A model generated the notes under the pieces. It was not told the origin of the DNA. It was given only the letters and a program-made list of their open reading frames with translations, and did no database searches. Shown here piece by piece: positions 22,847 through 34,292 of a DNA stretch of 64,000 nt. Location: contig OY821749.1 in NCBI GenBank assembly GCA_963682055.1, positions 31,999,631 through 32,063,630 on the forward strand. The letters run 5' to 3'. Within the stretch, counting starts at the first letter, position 1. Each line of letters starts with the position of its first letter. A program made the translations under genes and the position numbers. This DNA comes from Primula veris. Taxonomy: Eukaryota > Streptophyta > Magnoliopsida > Ericales > Primulaceae.

Positions 22847-25231
22847 ATGGAGGGGAAAGAGTTGCAACATTCCTTCCATAACCATATGTTGACTCTCAAA
22901 GCTGAACAGTCAAAAATTAATGGTGGTGATGATCATCAAGAGGCAGATATTGAATGCAATGGGTGTTCGATGCTGATTTTTGGCCCTTTCTACAGTTGTG
23001 GGGAGTGCAAATACTTCTTACATAAAGTTTGCGCCGAACTACCGAGTGAATTGGACCATCCCTTGCACCCGGAACACCCTCTTGTCCTCCTTGAGTGTTC
23101 TCCTTATCGTAGTGAATATAGATGCAATTCGTGTGGAGAAACTGGATCCCAGTTTGTTTACCATTGTTCTGAATGTTTCTTTGATTTGGATATGACATGT
23201 GCTTCAGCAACACATAAGATTAAAGATAAATGTCATCCACATCCGTTAACTCCATTACAGGTTCCGATCGCTTTCGTCTGTCATATTTGTCGGAAAAAGG
23301 ATAAAGGGTTGTCTTACAAGTGTTACAGTTGTCCCTTTTGGGTTCACCAAAACTGTACCGTGCAGGCTGACACGGTTGATCATAGCCAACTTGACCATCC
23401 ATATCCATTCATAGAGCTGCAACATTTCTCCCACAACCATACTTTGACTCTCCTGGCCAATGAGCTCAAAACTGAAGATGGTATTGATCATTTAAACGTA
23501 AAAATAAAATGCAATGGGTGTCGGACAGAAATCTTAGGCCCTTTCTACTGTTGCGGAGAGTGTCGATACTTCTTGCATAAGGTATGCGCCGAACTACCAA
23601 GTGCATTGGACCACCCCCTGCATCCACAACACCCTCTCACACTCCTTAAGCATGATGATTACGGGGTACGATGCAGTTTGTGTAGAAAAATAATTGAGCG
23701 CGAAGTGATCTGTTATAGTTGCTCCGTATGTTTATTTTATGTGGACATGAAATGTGCTTCAGCAACACATATGATTCGAGATAAATGCCATCCACATCCA
23801 TTGAACTCCTTACAGGTTCCGATTGCTTTTACCTGTGATATTTGTATGGAAAAGAAAGAAGGTTTGTCTTACAAGTGTAGCGTTTGCCCTTTTTGGGTTC
23901 ACGAGAACTGCACCTTGGTACCCGACAAAGTTAAATGCAGTGATCACCCCCATCTTCTTACACTTTTGCCGTCAGTGCCATTGAAATATAAAAAGCACAG
24001 CCAAAAATGTAAAATCTGTTCCGCTATACTCTTCATATTTCAAAGCACTTATTCTTGCACAGATTGTCTGTTTTTTTCCCATGTAAGTTGCGCAAGATCA
24101 GAAACCATGCAATCACCGTCAACGTCAAGGTTAGTCAATCTAACACTCATGGGGTGTATAACCCATGTATTTTCCATATAATGCGAATTTAAAAATGGAT
24201 GAACATAAAGATGATATCTTCTTTGATTTTTATTACTAACTTGGTGTGTTATAACTTATAGGGATCAAGATACCGATGGTCAAAGTCTAATGCGTTTGCC
24301 CGTGAATCAAGATTCGACGGATTTTATATCACAGTTTGTTAGGAATTATATTGAAGGAGATGCTGATAAAGATGATAAGATCGATCATTTTAACCAGGAG
24401 CACCCATTGTTCCTGATTGACGAGGAAACGACTGATAAAACATGTGAAGCGTGTGCAATACGAATATCGGATCCCTCCTACGGTTGTGTTGAATGTGATT
24501 ATTTCCTACACAAGTGTTGTACCGATTTACCCAAACAGATTCGACACCCACTGCACCCTGAACACCAACTCGTCTTACGGAACATACCAGATTGCATCCG
24601 TTGTGATTGCTGCAGACAATATTGCAATTCATTTACCTACGATTGCTCTGATTGTAGCTTTAGGGTTGACATCAAGTGTGCTTTATTATTACAAGGAACT
24701 GTATCCCACGAAGCTCACAAACACCACCTTAGCCCTGTACCAGTAACGGAATCAGAGATAACCTGTACTGCATGTGGTCTCAAATTTAGTCCCCATCCTA
24801 TCCTAAAATGCAACACATGTAGCTTCGCATTATGCTTAAAGTGTGCTATGGCACCAGGTGTCATAAAGCATAGGTATGGGAAATCAGAGCCGTTCAAATT
24901 AAAATATTCCTCGTTTGAAAATCATGATGACGAATATATATGTGAAATATGTCTGGAAGAGCTAAACCCAGAAGAGTGGTTCTACCATTGTGTCTATGAT
25001 GATCAATTCGCTCATACATGGTGCATGGTTCAAGCTGGGGCATCTTCAAATATCAAGTTCGGAAAGCCTCACATGTATGAAGACAAACACCACGTGTCTA
25101 AGCTTACTACGATTTCATGTACTGACGATTGCAATCGCTGCAACGAATGTGGTGAACCTATGAGGAGGAATATGTGTGAAGGTATTGGGCTTGAATGTAT
25201 ACCTTGTAACTTCAGGATTCATCTAAATTGA
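22847..25231 (+). CDS. DC1-domain (cysteine/histidine-rich C1) protein, intact copy
   Basis: This plant zinc-binding protein has about twelve divergent C1 (DC1) modules. The family is linked to stress and defence signalling, but no reaction is known. Two exons fit: 22847-24129 and 24262-25231 (750 aa), with the junction codon AG|G. The modules follow the plan H-x2-H-x-L ... C-x2-C ... C-x2-C-x-(F/Y)-x-x-H/D-x-x-C. Examples are HSFHNHMLTL with CGECKYFLHKVCAELP (about residues 8-65) and HFSHNHTLTLL with CGECRYFLHKVCAELP (about 190-255). Modules 1-3 and 4-6 are an internal duplication. There is no signal peptide or membrane segment. The last module is clipped: TGA follows HLN where copy 4 has HLNC plus six residues. 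All other copies nearby are broken. Its leader is shared with copies 1, 3 and 4. Confidence 0.9.
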
Positions 25232-26380
25232 ACCCATGTGTGGAGGTATTAGGTGATGAGGTGACGTGGTAGCGTGGATCTGTAGAGAGAGAGAGAGTCA
25301 GAACCCATAAAATAATTAAAAAATTGATGGAATGAATATAGTAAATTAATAATCGTATATAATGATTAATAGAGTATGTGAGAGAAGTAACATATTTGTT
25401 TAGTTATTTATGTATTTAAATTGCATTATGCTATATGATTAATTAGTAAATTAGAATATGAGTATTTTTGGAAATAATTGGTAAAATTTGGTAGATTTAT
25501 TTCTTTTGAGTTGACTTATATTAATAGTATGATAAGTAGGGTGATAATGTTTCGAACTTTTCGCGATTAAATTCGTGTTCGAGTCATGTGTACGGTTCAT
25601 GCTCGTTGAATCTTTAATGAACTAAACATGAATCAAAATATATGTGTCGTTTAGTACATAAAACGATCATGATTAACATTTTGTTCACATTGTAAAGTTT
25701 AGTACAAAAAATGCAATCTCTGAATTGCTCTGTTGGTGATTCAGTTTCTGCAGTAAATTCATATGTTCCTCTCTTGAATCTGCTTTTCATCAATTCTCTA
25801 CACCGATGAGAAAGAAAAACATATTTGATCAGTTTTCCTTATCATATAATAGCCTGTTTGATCATCAATTGTCATCACAACACGACTTTGGTGGGCGAAA
25901 AAAACCGAAATTTGAAACCACCAATATGTGGTGTTTGTTTGGTTGCAGGTTTACGCCATAAGCTGGCTATTTGAGGGTGACAAAAAGCACTTTTCCATTC
26001 AGCTAAAAGATTCTAGCAATTTTTTTCACCAAAAATACAAAAAAAATGCTTTTAAGTAGACCAACTATAATAAAAAAGCTTAAGAGAAAAGAAGTTAAAA
26101 AAAACTGAGGTTCGAAATTTTAGCTAAAAAACTCGTAATGAGTGAAAAAATCGGAGAAGTTTTAAAGCTGCATATGGTAAAGCAAAAAGATTTAGGCTAG
26201 GAACATCAATTTTTATTACGAACTTCTAGAAAAGTCAGAAAACCATTATCTCAGCTTAAGATATGCGACCAAACAACCTGACTTTCAATTTCCTCAAAGA
26301 GTGTATTTTGATTAAAACAAAGTAAATCTGGATAAACCGGGTAACCAGAGTTTTACCTCAGCGATATAAAACAAGCGACC
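25232..26380. other. 3' flank of the intact DC1 gene
   Basis: There is no gene. It is a shortened version of the flank seen after DC1 copies 1 and 4; a deletion joins sequence equivalent to about 15180 and 15990. About 25925-26285 is a MITE-like segment with GTTTGTTTGGTTGCAGG on the left and ACCAAACAACCTGA on the right. Confidence 0.6.
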
Positions 26381-26476
26381 TTAAATTTGAGGCAAAGGAG
26401 CAACTGCTTCAAAAGCTTCAACTAACATAGAAACTCGTCTTTTCCTATCGGGAGTCAATTTAGTCACTGCGTGTTG
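26381..26476 (-). pseudogene. PICBP last-exon fragment (unit 2), cut by a copia LTR
   Basis: These 96 bases match the end of the final PICBP exon, including the TAA stop (26381-26383) and the region coding for the end of the calmodulin-binding domain. Homology stops exactly at the copia LTR, after GCGTGTTG. The paralogues at 16405 and 46565 continue with AACCGC. Confidence 0.85.
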
Positions 26477-28001
26477 TGTTGGTTTCCGTGTACGAAATAA
26501 CAATTAACAATAATTAAAGGACTAAACAGTAATTAAATAAAACCAGTGTAATCTTTATTAATTTCCAAATGGAATACAATAAATTGATTACAAGATGTAG
26601 GTACTGAAAAGTAAATAAAACAAACGTTATCAGATTATTATTAATTAATAATCTGATGTACTGTTTTGCAATTAAAAGAAACTGCCGGACTGGAAAGTAT
26701 AAACTTAACAGCCGGACTGTTCTGTTATGAATTTAAAGTACAGGACTGAATTGAAACTATTCTAATTACAGAATTAAATTACAGAATAGTAATTACAGCA
26801 AAAAACAGAACTTTAAAGAAATTACAGAAAGGTACAAACAAAATATAAAGCTACAGCTAAGGACAGCAAGTTAAAATACTGGAAAAAAAAAAAAAAAAAG
26901 AAGACAGAATTGAAATGCGTAAATGAAATGGACAGAATGTAAATAACTGAATTTAAATGCGAAAATTAAAATGAACAGAATGTAAATAAATTTAGACGAG
27001 GCTACTGTTAACAGTATGCCCTTAACCGATATTCGCCCAACCACCTTGATTGTTTCTGGTTGCGTTGGCGCTTCGATCCCAAGGTACAACGTCTCGGATG
27101 ACTCGCCGGAAACTGGCGACGAGTCAAGGTCGAGCTGTTGGTGGGTGGTTCTCTCTGGTTCTAAAATGTATTGCTAATTTGGAGAGATGATATATACTAC
27201 TGGTGTTTGATTTCAGAATGTTGTGTATATTGTGTTTTTGACATGTGGGGGGTCTGCCTATTTATATAGGCTTGCTGAGTATCTCAGCCATTAAAGTCAC
27301 TTTACTATTGTCAGTTTTCGAAATTCGAAACTGCAGTATTAACTTTGCAATGAATTCATATTTATTGCAACAGTTACAGCTTTGCTGGAAGCTTTTCCCA
27401 AACAGGCGCGCTTTTCCCAAACAGGCACGCTTTTCCCGAACTGGAACAGGCGCACTTTTTCCCTTGAGCTAAAAACCCGTCGAGCAAGCCCGCCCGTCGA
27501 GCAAGCCCGCCCGTCGAGCAAGCCCGCCCATCGAGCAAGCCCGCCCGTCGAGCAAGCCCGCCCGTCGAGCAAGCCCGCCCGTCGAGCAAGCCCGCCCGTC
27601 GAGCAAGTGCATGTGTGGTACACAATACACACATGTGTATGTGGACACACTACTTAATATCCACATGGGATACCTTAGTATATATATTGTAAAAATCACT
27701 CATGATTTTCCAATGTGGGATAACCCTCATGGGTTAAATCCCATTTCTTTTCTCATTTTCCAGCATTGGCTTTATTGCCTCTTTCGAGTACCAACCTTCG
27801 AGTCCAATTATCATTCACACCCTTCCTCCGAATAGGTCATGCGATATACCGTTGCGAAGCTCGTCGTACGAGCTACTCAAACGCTTTGAGTATGGCCTCA
27901 GAAAAACTGAGTAGTCGCATCGAAAATTGACTCAAAGATGGTCCGTGACCACTTGGAACAACCATGTTTAAAAACATGTTTTCCTACAATTTTTCCAACA
28001 A
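26477..28001 (-). repeat. Ty1-copia 3' LTR
   Basis: It starts TGTTGG and ends CCAACA on the plus strand, giving perfect 6-bp inverted ends. It is 1,525 bp long. The ATGTGGGGGAT purine tract abuts it at 28002 in the minus orientation, as expected for priming of plus-strand synthesis. It contains a GC-rich 17-bp minisatellite. Confidence 0.9.
27477..27608. repeat. 17-bp GC-rich minisatellite inside the copia LTR
   Basis: The unit CGAGCAAGCCCGCCCGT is repeated seven times from 27481 with a partial eighth, nearly without variation (one copy has CCCAT). Just before it, about 20-bp units of CTTTTCCCAAACAGGC repeat at 27393-27470. Neither 17 nor its low order is a multiple of three, so every frame is open and yields spurious ORFs. 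Confidence 0.92.
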
Positions 28002-28011
28002 TCCCCCACAT

Positions 28012-28557
28012 GAATGCAATTGGCTCGAAAGCCCATGTCCTAAATGCAAATCAAGAGAACCGCAAAAGTTCACTGCCTAAGGTCAGGTAGCACACGCCTT
28101 GAACCTGCCGTAGCGGAATACCACCCAGAATACTGCTATTAGGTAGCTGTAAAGCTTTGAACCATCAAGCTTTGTGTATCCCAGAATGGCACCCGCACAG
28201 TGCCCTCTCTACCCACGTACTAGGCCCTTTAGTTGTTGTCCATATTTGGCCTGGACTGCCTTGGCAACTTCAACTGAGTGCTCTAGTGAATTAGCCCAAG
28301 CTCATCACATGGTACCGGCCTTACACACTCGTTATAGGTGTTCCAAGTCGAAAGTGTCCTGACTCACTTTACTCGACCGTCGAGTTACTTGGATCATTAA
28401 GAGCCTCAAGCTCACCCTTACAATGGTACAGGTCTATCACTCTGTCATCGCGGAAATGGGCTGGGAACTCCAGGTTCCCGAGTGCTTTGTTCGGTTGCCC
28501 CCACAGTTCAGTTTCCCTTTGAACCTATCAGGAAAGATTCCGTTTAGGTTGGGTTGC
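28012..28557. other. Non-coding stretch between pol and 3' LTR of the copia element
   Basis: There is no ORF of note. The position fits the 3' untranslated part of the retrotransposon transcript. Confidence 0.6.
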
Positions 28558-31500
28558 CTATGGGGGGGCCACCAATTTAATGGGCTTTAATCCCATTCCG
28601 TTCGATGACGTCTCAACTCCCACTTGAGTCAAGCCTTTAGTTAATGGATCCGCTATGTTTTCCTTTGATCTCACAAAATCTAAGGATACCACACCGTTGG
28701 ATAACAATTTCCTTACGGATTTATGTCTCCGACGAATATGTCGAGACTTTCCATTATACATATGATCCTGAGCCCGCGCAATAGTTGATTGACTATCGCA
28801 ATGCATGCTTATTGCGGGAACAGGTTTCAGCCACATTGGAATTCCTTCCAACAAACTTCTCAGCCAGTCTGCCTCTTCGGTTGCTAAGTCTAACGCTATG
28901 AATTCAGATTCCATAGTTGACCTTGCAATACATGTCTGTTTGGAGGATCTCCAAGACACAACAGCTCCTCCCATTATAAACACATATCCACTCGTGGACC
29001 TTGTGCTATTGGAGTCTGATATCCAGTTGGCATCTGAATACCCTTCCAGTACCGCTGGATATCTGGTATAGTGCAGCCCGTAATCGGCTGAAAACCTCAT
29101 ATACCTGAGAAGTTTCATTATGGCCTTCCAGTGTTCCTCATTCGGATTGCTGGTGTACCTGCTCAGTCTACTCACTGAGTTTGCTATGTCTGGTCTAGTG
29201 CAATTCATTATATACATGAGACTGCCTATGACTCAAGAGAACTCCAATTGATTCACACTTTTACCGAAGTTTTTTTTCAGGTTACAATTGAACTCAATTG
29301 GGGTTCTAGACATTGCTTTACTGCCCTTGTCAAACTTGTCTAGTACTTGTTTAACATAGTGACTTTGGGACAAGGCATACCCCTCTGATGTTTTGGTAAT
29401 CTTCATACCAAGTATTACATCAGCTATACCCAGATCCTTCATATCGAAGTGTTGTGATAACATTTTCTTTGTGGAGCTGATTCTATCATTACTCCCAATT
29501 ATAATCATGTCATCCACATAGAGACAGACTACTACACAGTCTCTTCCACTTCCTTTAGAGTAGACACATTTATCACACTCATTAATGTGAAAACCGTTTG
29601 ATAGCATAATTCTATCAAACTTCTCGTGCCATTGCTTTGGCGCTTGTTTGAGTCCATATAGAGACTTTACAAGTTTGCACACTTGGTGCTCTTTACCAGG
29701 AACTACAAACCCTTCCGGTTGTTCCATGTAAATTTCTTCTTCCAGTTCTCCATTTAGAAATGTCGTCTTTACATCCATTTGATGTATTTCCATATCAAAC
29801 AAAGCTGCGAGAGCAATGACGATTCGGATTGACGTTTTCCTGGAGACAGGAGCATACGTGTCAAAATAATCGACACCTTCAGTTTGCCTGAATCCTTTTA
29901 CTACAAGTCTCGCCTTGTATTTCTCAATCGTGCCGTCTACCCTTAACTTCCTCTTGAAGATCCACTTGTGACCTAGGGGCTTACATCCTTTCGGAAGATC
30001 CACTAGTTCCCAAGTGTGGTTTTGCATGATTGATTCAATTTCATTTTGAATAGCTTCTTCCCAATATTGGGAATCCGGTGTTGACATAGCTTGTTTATAT
30101 GTCACCGGTTCGCCTTCAACCATGAAAGTTAAGAAATCAGGTCCAAAGGAAGTTTCCTTCCTTGCCCTTTTGCTGTGCCGAGGCTCTTCCTCTTCCTCTG
30201 TCGGTTCACTTGCCCCCACATTTCCTTCATTGTTCAACTCTTCAGTTGCTACAGTTGTAGGTAATTTCCGGGGAAAGATATCTTCAAAGAAAGAGGCCTC
30301 TCGGCTTTCCATATACGTATCTACATGCACATCGGGATTGTCCGACTTGTGCACAAGAAACCGATATGCACTACTATTATGTGCATATCCGATGAACACA
30401 CAGTCCACCGTTTTAGGACCAATTCTCATCCTCTTAGGAGTGGGAACTAGGACCTTCGCGAGACAACCCCAAACCCGCAGATTCTTATAACTGGGTTGAT
30501 GGCCTTTCCATAATTCATATGGGGTCTTTTCTCGCTTCTTATGTGGTAACTTGTTTAAAACATAGTTTGCGGAAAGTATCGCTTCCCCCCACATGTTCTG
30601 GGATAACCCAGAACTGATTAGCATAGCATTCATCATTTCCTTTAGCGTTCTATTTTTACGCTCAGCAACCCCATTTTGCTCGGGAGTGTATGGGGCTGTG
30701 GTTTGATGTATAATGCCGCTTTCAGCGCATATCTGCTCAAACGGTGATTCAAATTCACCGCCTCTATCACTTCTCAATGTTTTAATTTTTCTATTGAGTT
30801 GATTTTCAACTTCGGTCTTATAAAGAGCGAATTTCTCAACTGCTTCGTCTTTACTTCTCATTAAGTAAACGTAGCAGTATCTAGTACAATCATCTATAAA
30901 AGTGATAAAGTACTTTTTCCCTCCTCGCGTTTGTATAAACTTTAAGTCGCATACATCCGTGTGTATTAGACCGAGAGGTTCACTTTCTCGTTCAACATGT
31001 TGAAACGATGATTTCGTTAATTTTGCCTCTACACAAATCTCACATTTGTGTTGCTTATCAAAAACAAAGTTTGGTATTAGTTTTAGTGATATTAATTTCT
31101 TTAAAGAATTATAATTCACATGACCTAATCTACCATGCCACAAATGAAATGACTCAAATAAATAATTAAACTCAGAATTTTTATTGGCCTCTTGGGCAAC
31201 AGTCATTACATTGCTAGTGCTAGCCTCAGCTTTAGCACCTTTATTGGGAGCAGGTGTTCCTACGTTTAACTTAAACATGCCGTTGGTCATATAGCCACGG
31301 CCTACATGGACACCATTTTTGGTGATTACAATTTTATCGGATTCTAAGACTAGCTTGAACCCGTTCTTCACCATCACAGATCCGGATGCCAGATTCTTAC
31401 GGATATCCGGAACATGGAGCACATTGGTCAACCTCAGCTCTTTTCCCGAGGTCATCTTCATCACCACCATTCCTTTTCCTTCCACCTTGGAAGTAGCAGA

Positions 31501-31994
31501 ATTTCCCATGAAGCAGCTTTCTCCCTCTACCGCCTCATAGGTCTTAAACATCCACCTTGTTGAGCAGATGTGGCTCGTGGCGCCGGTATCCAGCCACCAC
31601 TCTTTGGGATTGCTCCCCACGAGATTCACCTCAGAGACCACAGCAGTAAAGTGGTCATCATCTCGTCCTCCCTCGGTCAGATGTGCCTGAGCTGGAGCTT
31701 TCCTCTTTCCCTTGCCCTTGAAGTTCCTCGGGGGGGGGGGCTTAGGCTTAACAGCGCCTTTATTGTCATAACAGTCCGCGGCACGATGGCCGGTCCTGTT
31801 ACACACAAAGCAGGTTCCGCAAATTTCTTTACGACAACAGCACTGCCTCCGGTGTCAAAATATTTCCGTTTGACGTTGGAGCTTTCGACCACATTGGCCT
31901 TTGCCATCGGGATGACAGCACCACCGACTCTCCTCACGGAGCGACGGTTGCTCACCTCGATATTGAGCTTCTCAATGAGCCCCTCCAACCTCAT
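28558..31994 (-). pseudogene. Ty1-copia gag-pol, broken
   Basis: Read leftwards, it has partial gag, a zinc knuckle (C-x2-C-x4-H-x4-C, about 31800), protease (WWLDTGATSHICS), the integrase zinc site (HLWHGRLGH ... CEIC) and core (HTDVCDL, TFIDDCTRY, RSDRGGEFES), reverse transcriptase (KARLVVKGF, YVDDM) and RNase H ([23 protein letters not shown]). The order protease-integrase-RT-RNase H defines Ty1-copia. Breaks are a frame change between gag and the zinc knuckle near 31835, and a stop near 29230 just before [11 protein letters not shown] run of ten G at about 31731-31740 is a further slippage-prone site. The 857-aa central frame (29233-31806) is otherwise open, suggesting a fairly recent insertion. 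Confidence 0.93.
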
Positions 31995-32084
31995 TTCCTT
32001 CCGCTTGTGCTTCAGGTAGTTTTGAAAGTCTTTTCAAGACGGCGGCAATTTCTCAATCATGAGTGCCACCTGGAAAGGCTCATT

Positions 32085-33907
32085 AGTAACATCCCGAATT
32101 TTTATAAATGATTTTATTCATTTTTAATTTATCCAAAAACGTTTTATACAAATTTTACCAAAAAACGGTCACTCGACTAATTTTTTAGCCAAAAACCGAA
32201 ACTCTTCCGAAAAACTTTATTTTAAAAACCTATTACTAATTTTACTAATAAAAAGGACCCAATATGTTTGTTTCTAAATATTTGTTATTTTTGAGTAGTA
32301 AAACTATATTTTTGGATTAAGAGTTAATTTTTAGAACTTTGAGGACCAAATAGTTCGCTTTTACAAGCTTTCTCAAAACAGTTTTTACATTTTCAATTCA
32401 GCCCACTTCTTTTAAAACAGTAACCTAAAACAAAGAGAAAAGAGAGAAAAAGAGAGAAAAGGGAGATTTCAAAGCTTAGGAAGAATAGGAAGAAACCACA
32501 TTAGCGGGTTCATAACGGAAGCATCTCCTCTACGCTATAAGGTAACGGGGGTTATCCATTGCGACTAGACGAGGGTGTATGTTAGGATTAGGTTTCGCGT
32601 TTATTATAAATTGGGGGTTTTTGCCTTTTATATTAATTATGTTATTAAATTGTTAATTGGGGTTTAGTTGTTATATTTTTAATTCCATTATTTGAATTGT
32701 AGAAGTTGAGGCTTTTGACATATTAATTTCGAATTAATGAGATTATGGATGGGTTTGCGTGTTTTATGAGTTGATTATGTGATATTATAGTTGATGAAAT
32801 TGAGTAAATTTATGTTGAATAAAAATGAATTGTAGTTTATGCATACAAGGTGTTTGTTAAAATGGCTGAATGAGATTTATGTTGATAGACTTGTTTGGCT
32901 AGTTGTGAATCTAACACCTATGCTTATGGGTATTGTTGAATTACGTTAAAGTGACGTATGAGAATGTGATAATTGATTGGTTGAATATTATTGGTTGAGG
33001 CCTTGTGATTTAGATTAGTGGCAATGGTCTATATCTCTCCCTAATTCCGGGGACATAAGACGGCCGAGGGGATAGAGAATGACTCGTCTTACGGACTGGG
33101 GCGAGTGGCGTGAGAGGTCCTAGTGTGCACTATATTTATTTTATTGTTAGCAATGGTCTATGTCTCTCCCTAATTCCGGGGACATAAGACGGTCGAAGGG
33201 ATAGGGAATGACTCGTCTTACGGACTGTGACGAGTGGCGTGAGAGATCCAAGTGCGCACTTTAAATCTACTTTTATTGTTAGCAATGTTCTATGTCTCTC
33301 CCTAATTCCGGGGACATAAGACGACCGAAGGAATAGTGAATGACCTACCTTACGGACTGGGGTAGGTGGCGTGAGAGGTCCATGTTTGTTGTAGATGTGT
33401 GTTGGAGATATTTGATTTATTACGTTGTACGAAGTCATTATATTTCTTTTTATACGTTTATTATCGTAGTTGTTGTTTGTGAGTCCTTACATTTATGGGA
33501 TGGAGTGACGGTATTTTGTGGTGTCGTCCCGTCTATGTATGTGCGTGGGACTTACCGTTACAGTTTTGTCTTTCAGGTATAAATTAGGTTGAGCCGTTGG
33601 CTAGGAGCATTAGCGAGGTAGCACATGGGTTCGGGGCTTCTTGACTCGTTTTATTTCCTTATACTAGTTTTTGAGGTTGTAGCCTATGGGCAAATTATAT
33701 TTGTTTGTTTCTTTTATATAATTTTGTTAAAACCATTTTATCTTATAGCCGCGTTTGGCAAATATTTCTATTTATTCATTTAATTGTTCTTTTAGCTCGC
33801 AAGTTATTTTCTTTTAAAATTTAAATTTTGTACCAACAGATTCTTTTTCCTTTTATTCAAAAGGTCACGCCTTGATGTCCGTGTTTTTCGGATTTTGGGG
33901 CGTGACA
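32085..33907 (+). mobile_element. Second LTR of gypsy-like type, without target duplication
   Basis: It begins AGTAACATCCCG (TGTAACATCC with the first base changed) and ends GGGGCGTGACA, like the solo LTR at 16906-18663. The interior differs apart from the ends. The left neighbour is copia gag and the right neighbour is AUG1 intron 4. The flanking five bases (TCATT and GATTC) do not match. It contains a tandem repeat of about 130 bp. No gag-pol is present. Confidence 0.8.
33021..33392 (+). repeat. About 130-bp tandem repeat, three copies, in the LTR
   Basis: Units start with GCAATG at 33021, 33150 and 33282 (spacings 129 and 132). Each contains TCTCTCCCTAATTCCGGGGA, CATAAGACG and GGCGTGAGAG. 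It may be part of the LTR's promoter region; no ORF is meant. Confidence 0.9.
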
Positions 33908-34292
33908 GATTCATAAAAGATTTTTGTAAAATTTTCGATACTAAAATTCTCCTGATAAGCAGGCTGTACTTAATCGTGTGGGCTACATGCCGGAGATTAG
34001 TCTCGGTGTCCTTGTTGAAATGGCAGAGGACAAGAAAGATCTTGAGAAGAACACAAAACCCATCCTCGATACCTTGAGAAGCTACCAAGATCTTCCCCCT
34101 GTAAGTCCATGTTCGACTCTCGCCCTCTCTTCTTTTTCTCTCCCTATAATTTTCGTGATGTCCTGACTCGTTGGATCTGGACAGGAGAAAGCTTTGGCAG
34201 CGCTGGCAATCGAGGACAAGAAAAGGCAGTATGCTGCTGCTGAAAAGTACCTTGAAGATGTTTTCCACTCAACTCTTGCCACTTCAGGTTGA
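33908..34292 (+). pseudogene. AUG1 exon 5-6 copy (unit 3)
   Basis: This is a near-identical copy of the end of AUG1: the tail of intron 4, exon 5 (33963-34100) and exon 6 (34185-34292), with splice sites and stop kept and both exons in open frame. Exons 1-4 are missing, because the sequence left of 33908 is an LTR. Substitutions include SHG to SLG, LAE to LVE and DKA to EKA. With no promoter or N terminus it is a truncated gene copy. Confidence 0.9.

Larger units (their letters stand above)
26477..32084 (-). mobile_element. 5'-truncated Ty1-copia retrotransposon
   Basis: The element lies on the minus strand. From low to high coordinates it has the 3' LTR (26477-28001), a purine tract (28002-28012 in complement), a non-coding stretch, pol, and part of gag. 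It ends at 32084 where a different LTR starts, so its own 5' LTR, primer site and most of gag are missing. The insertion point in the PICBP last exon is exact on the left. A target duplication cannot be tested because the right end is gone. Confidence 0.92.

Noticed and set aside
27477..27608. CRISPR-like array
   Set aside because: The units are contiguous with no spacers, lie in a plant retrotransposon LTR, and there are no cas genes.
27339..27699. Overlapping ORFs on both strands over the 17-bp repeats
   Set aside because: They arise because the repeat unit lacks stops in any frame; the sequence is an LTR minisatellite.
33136..33438. 100-codon ORF across the 130-bp repeats
   Set aside because: It is a repeat-derived open frame in an LTR, repeating the same peptide with drift.
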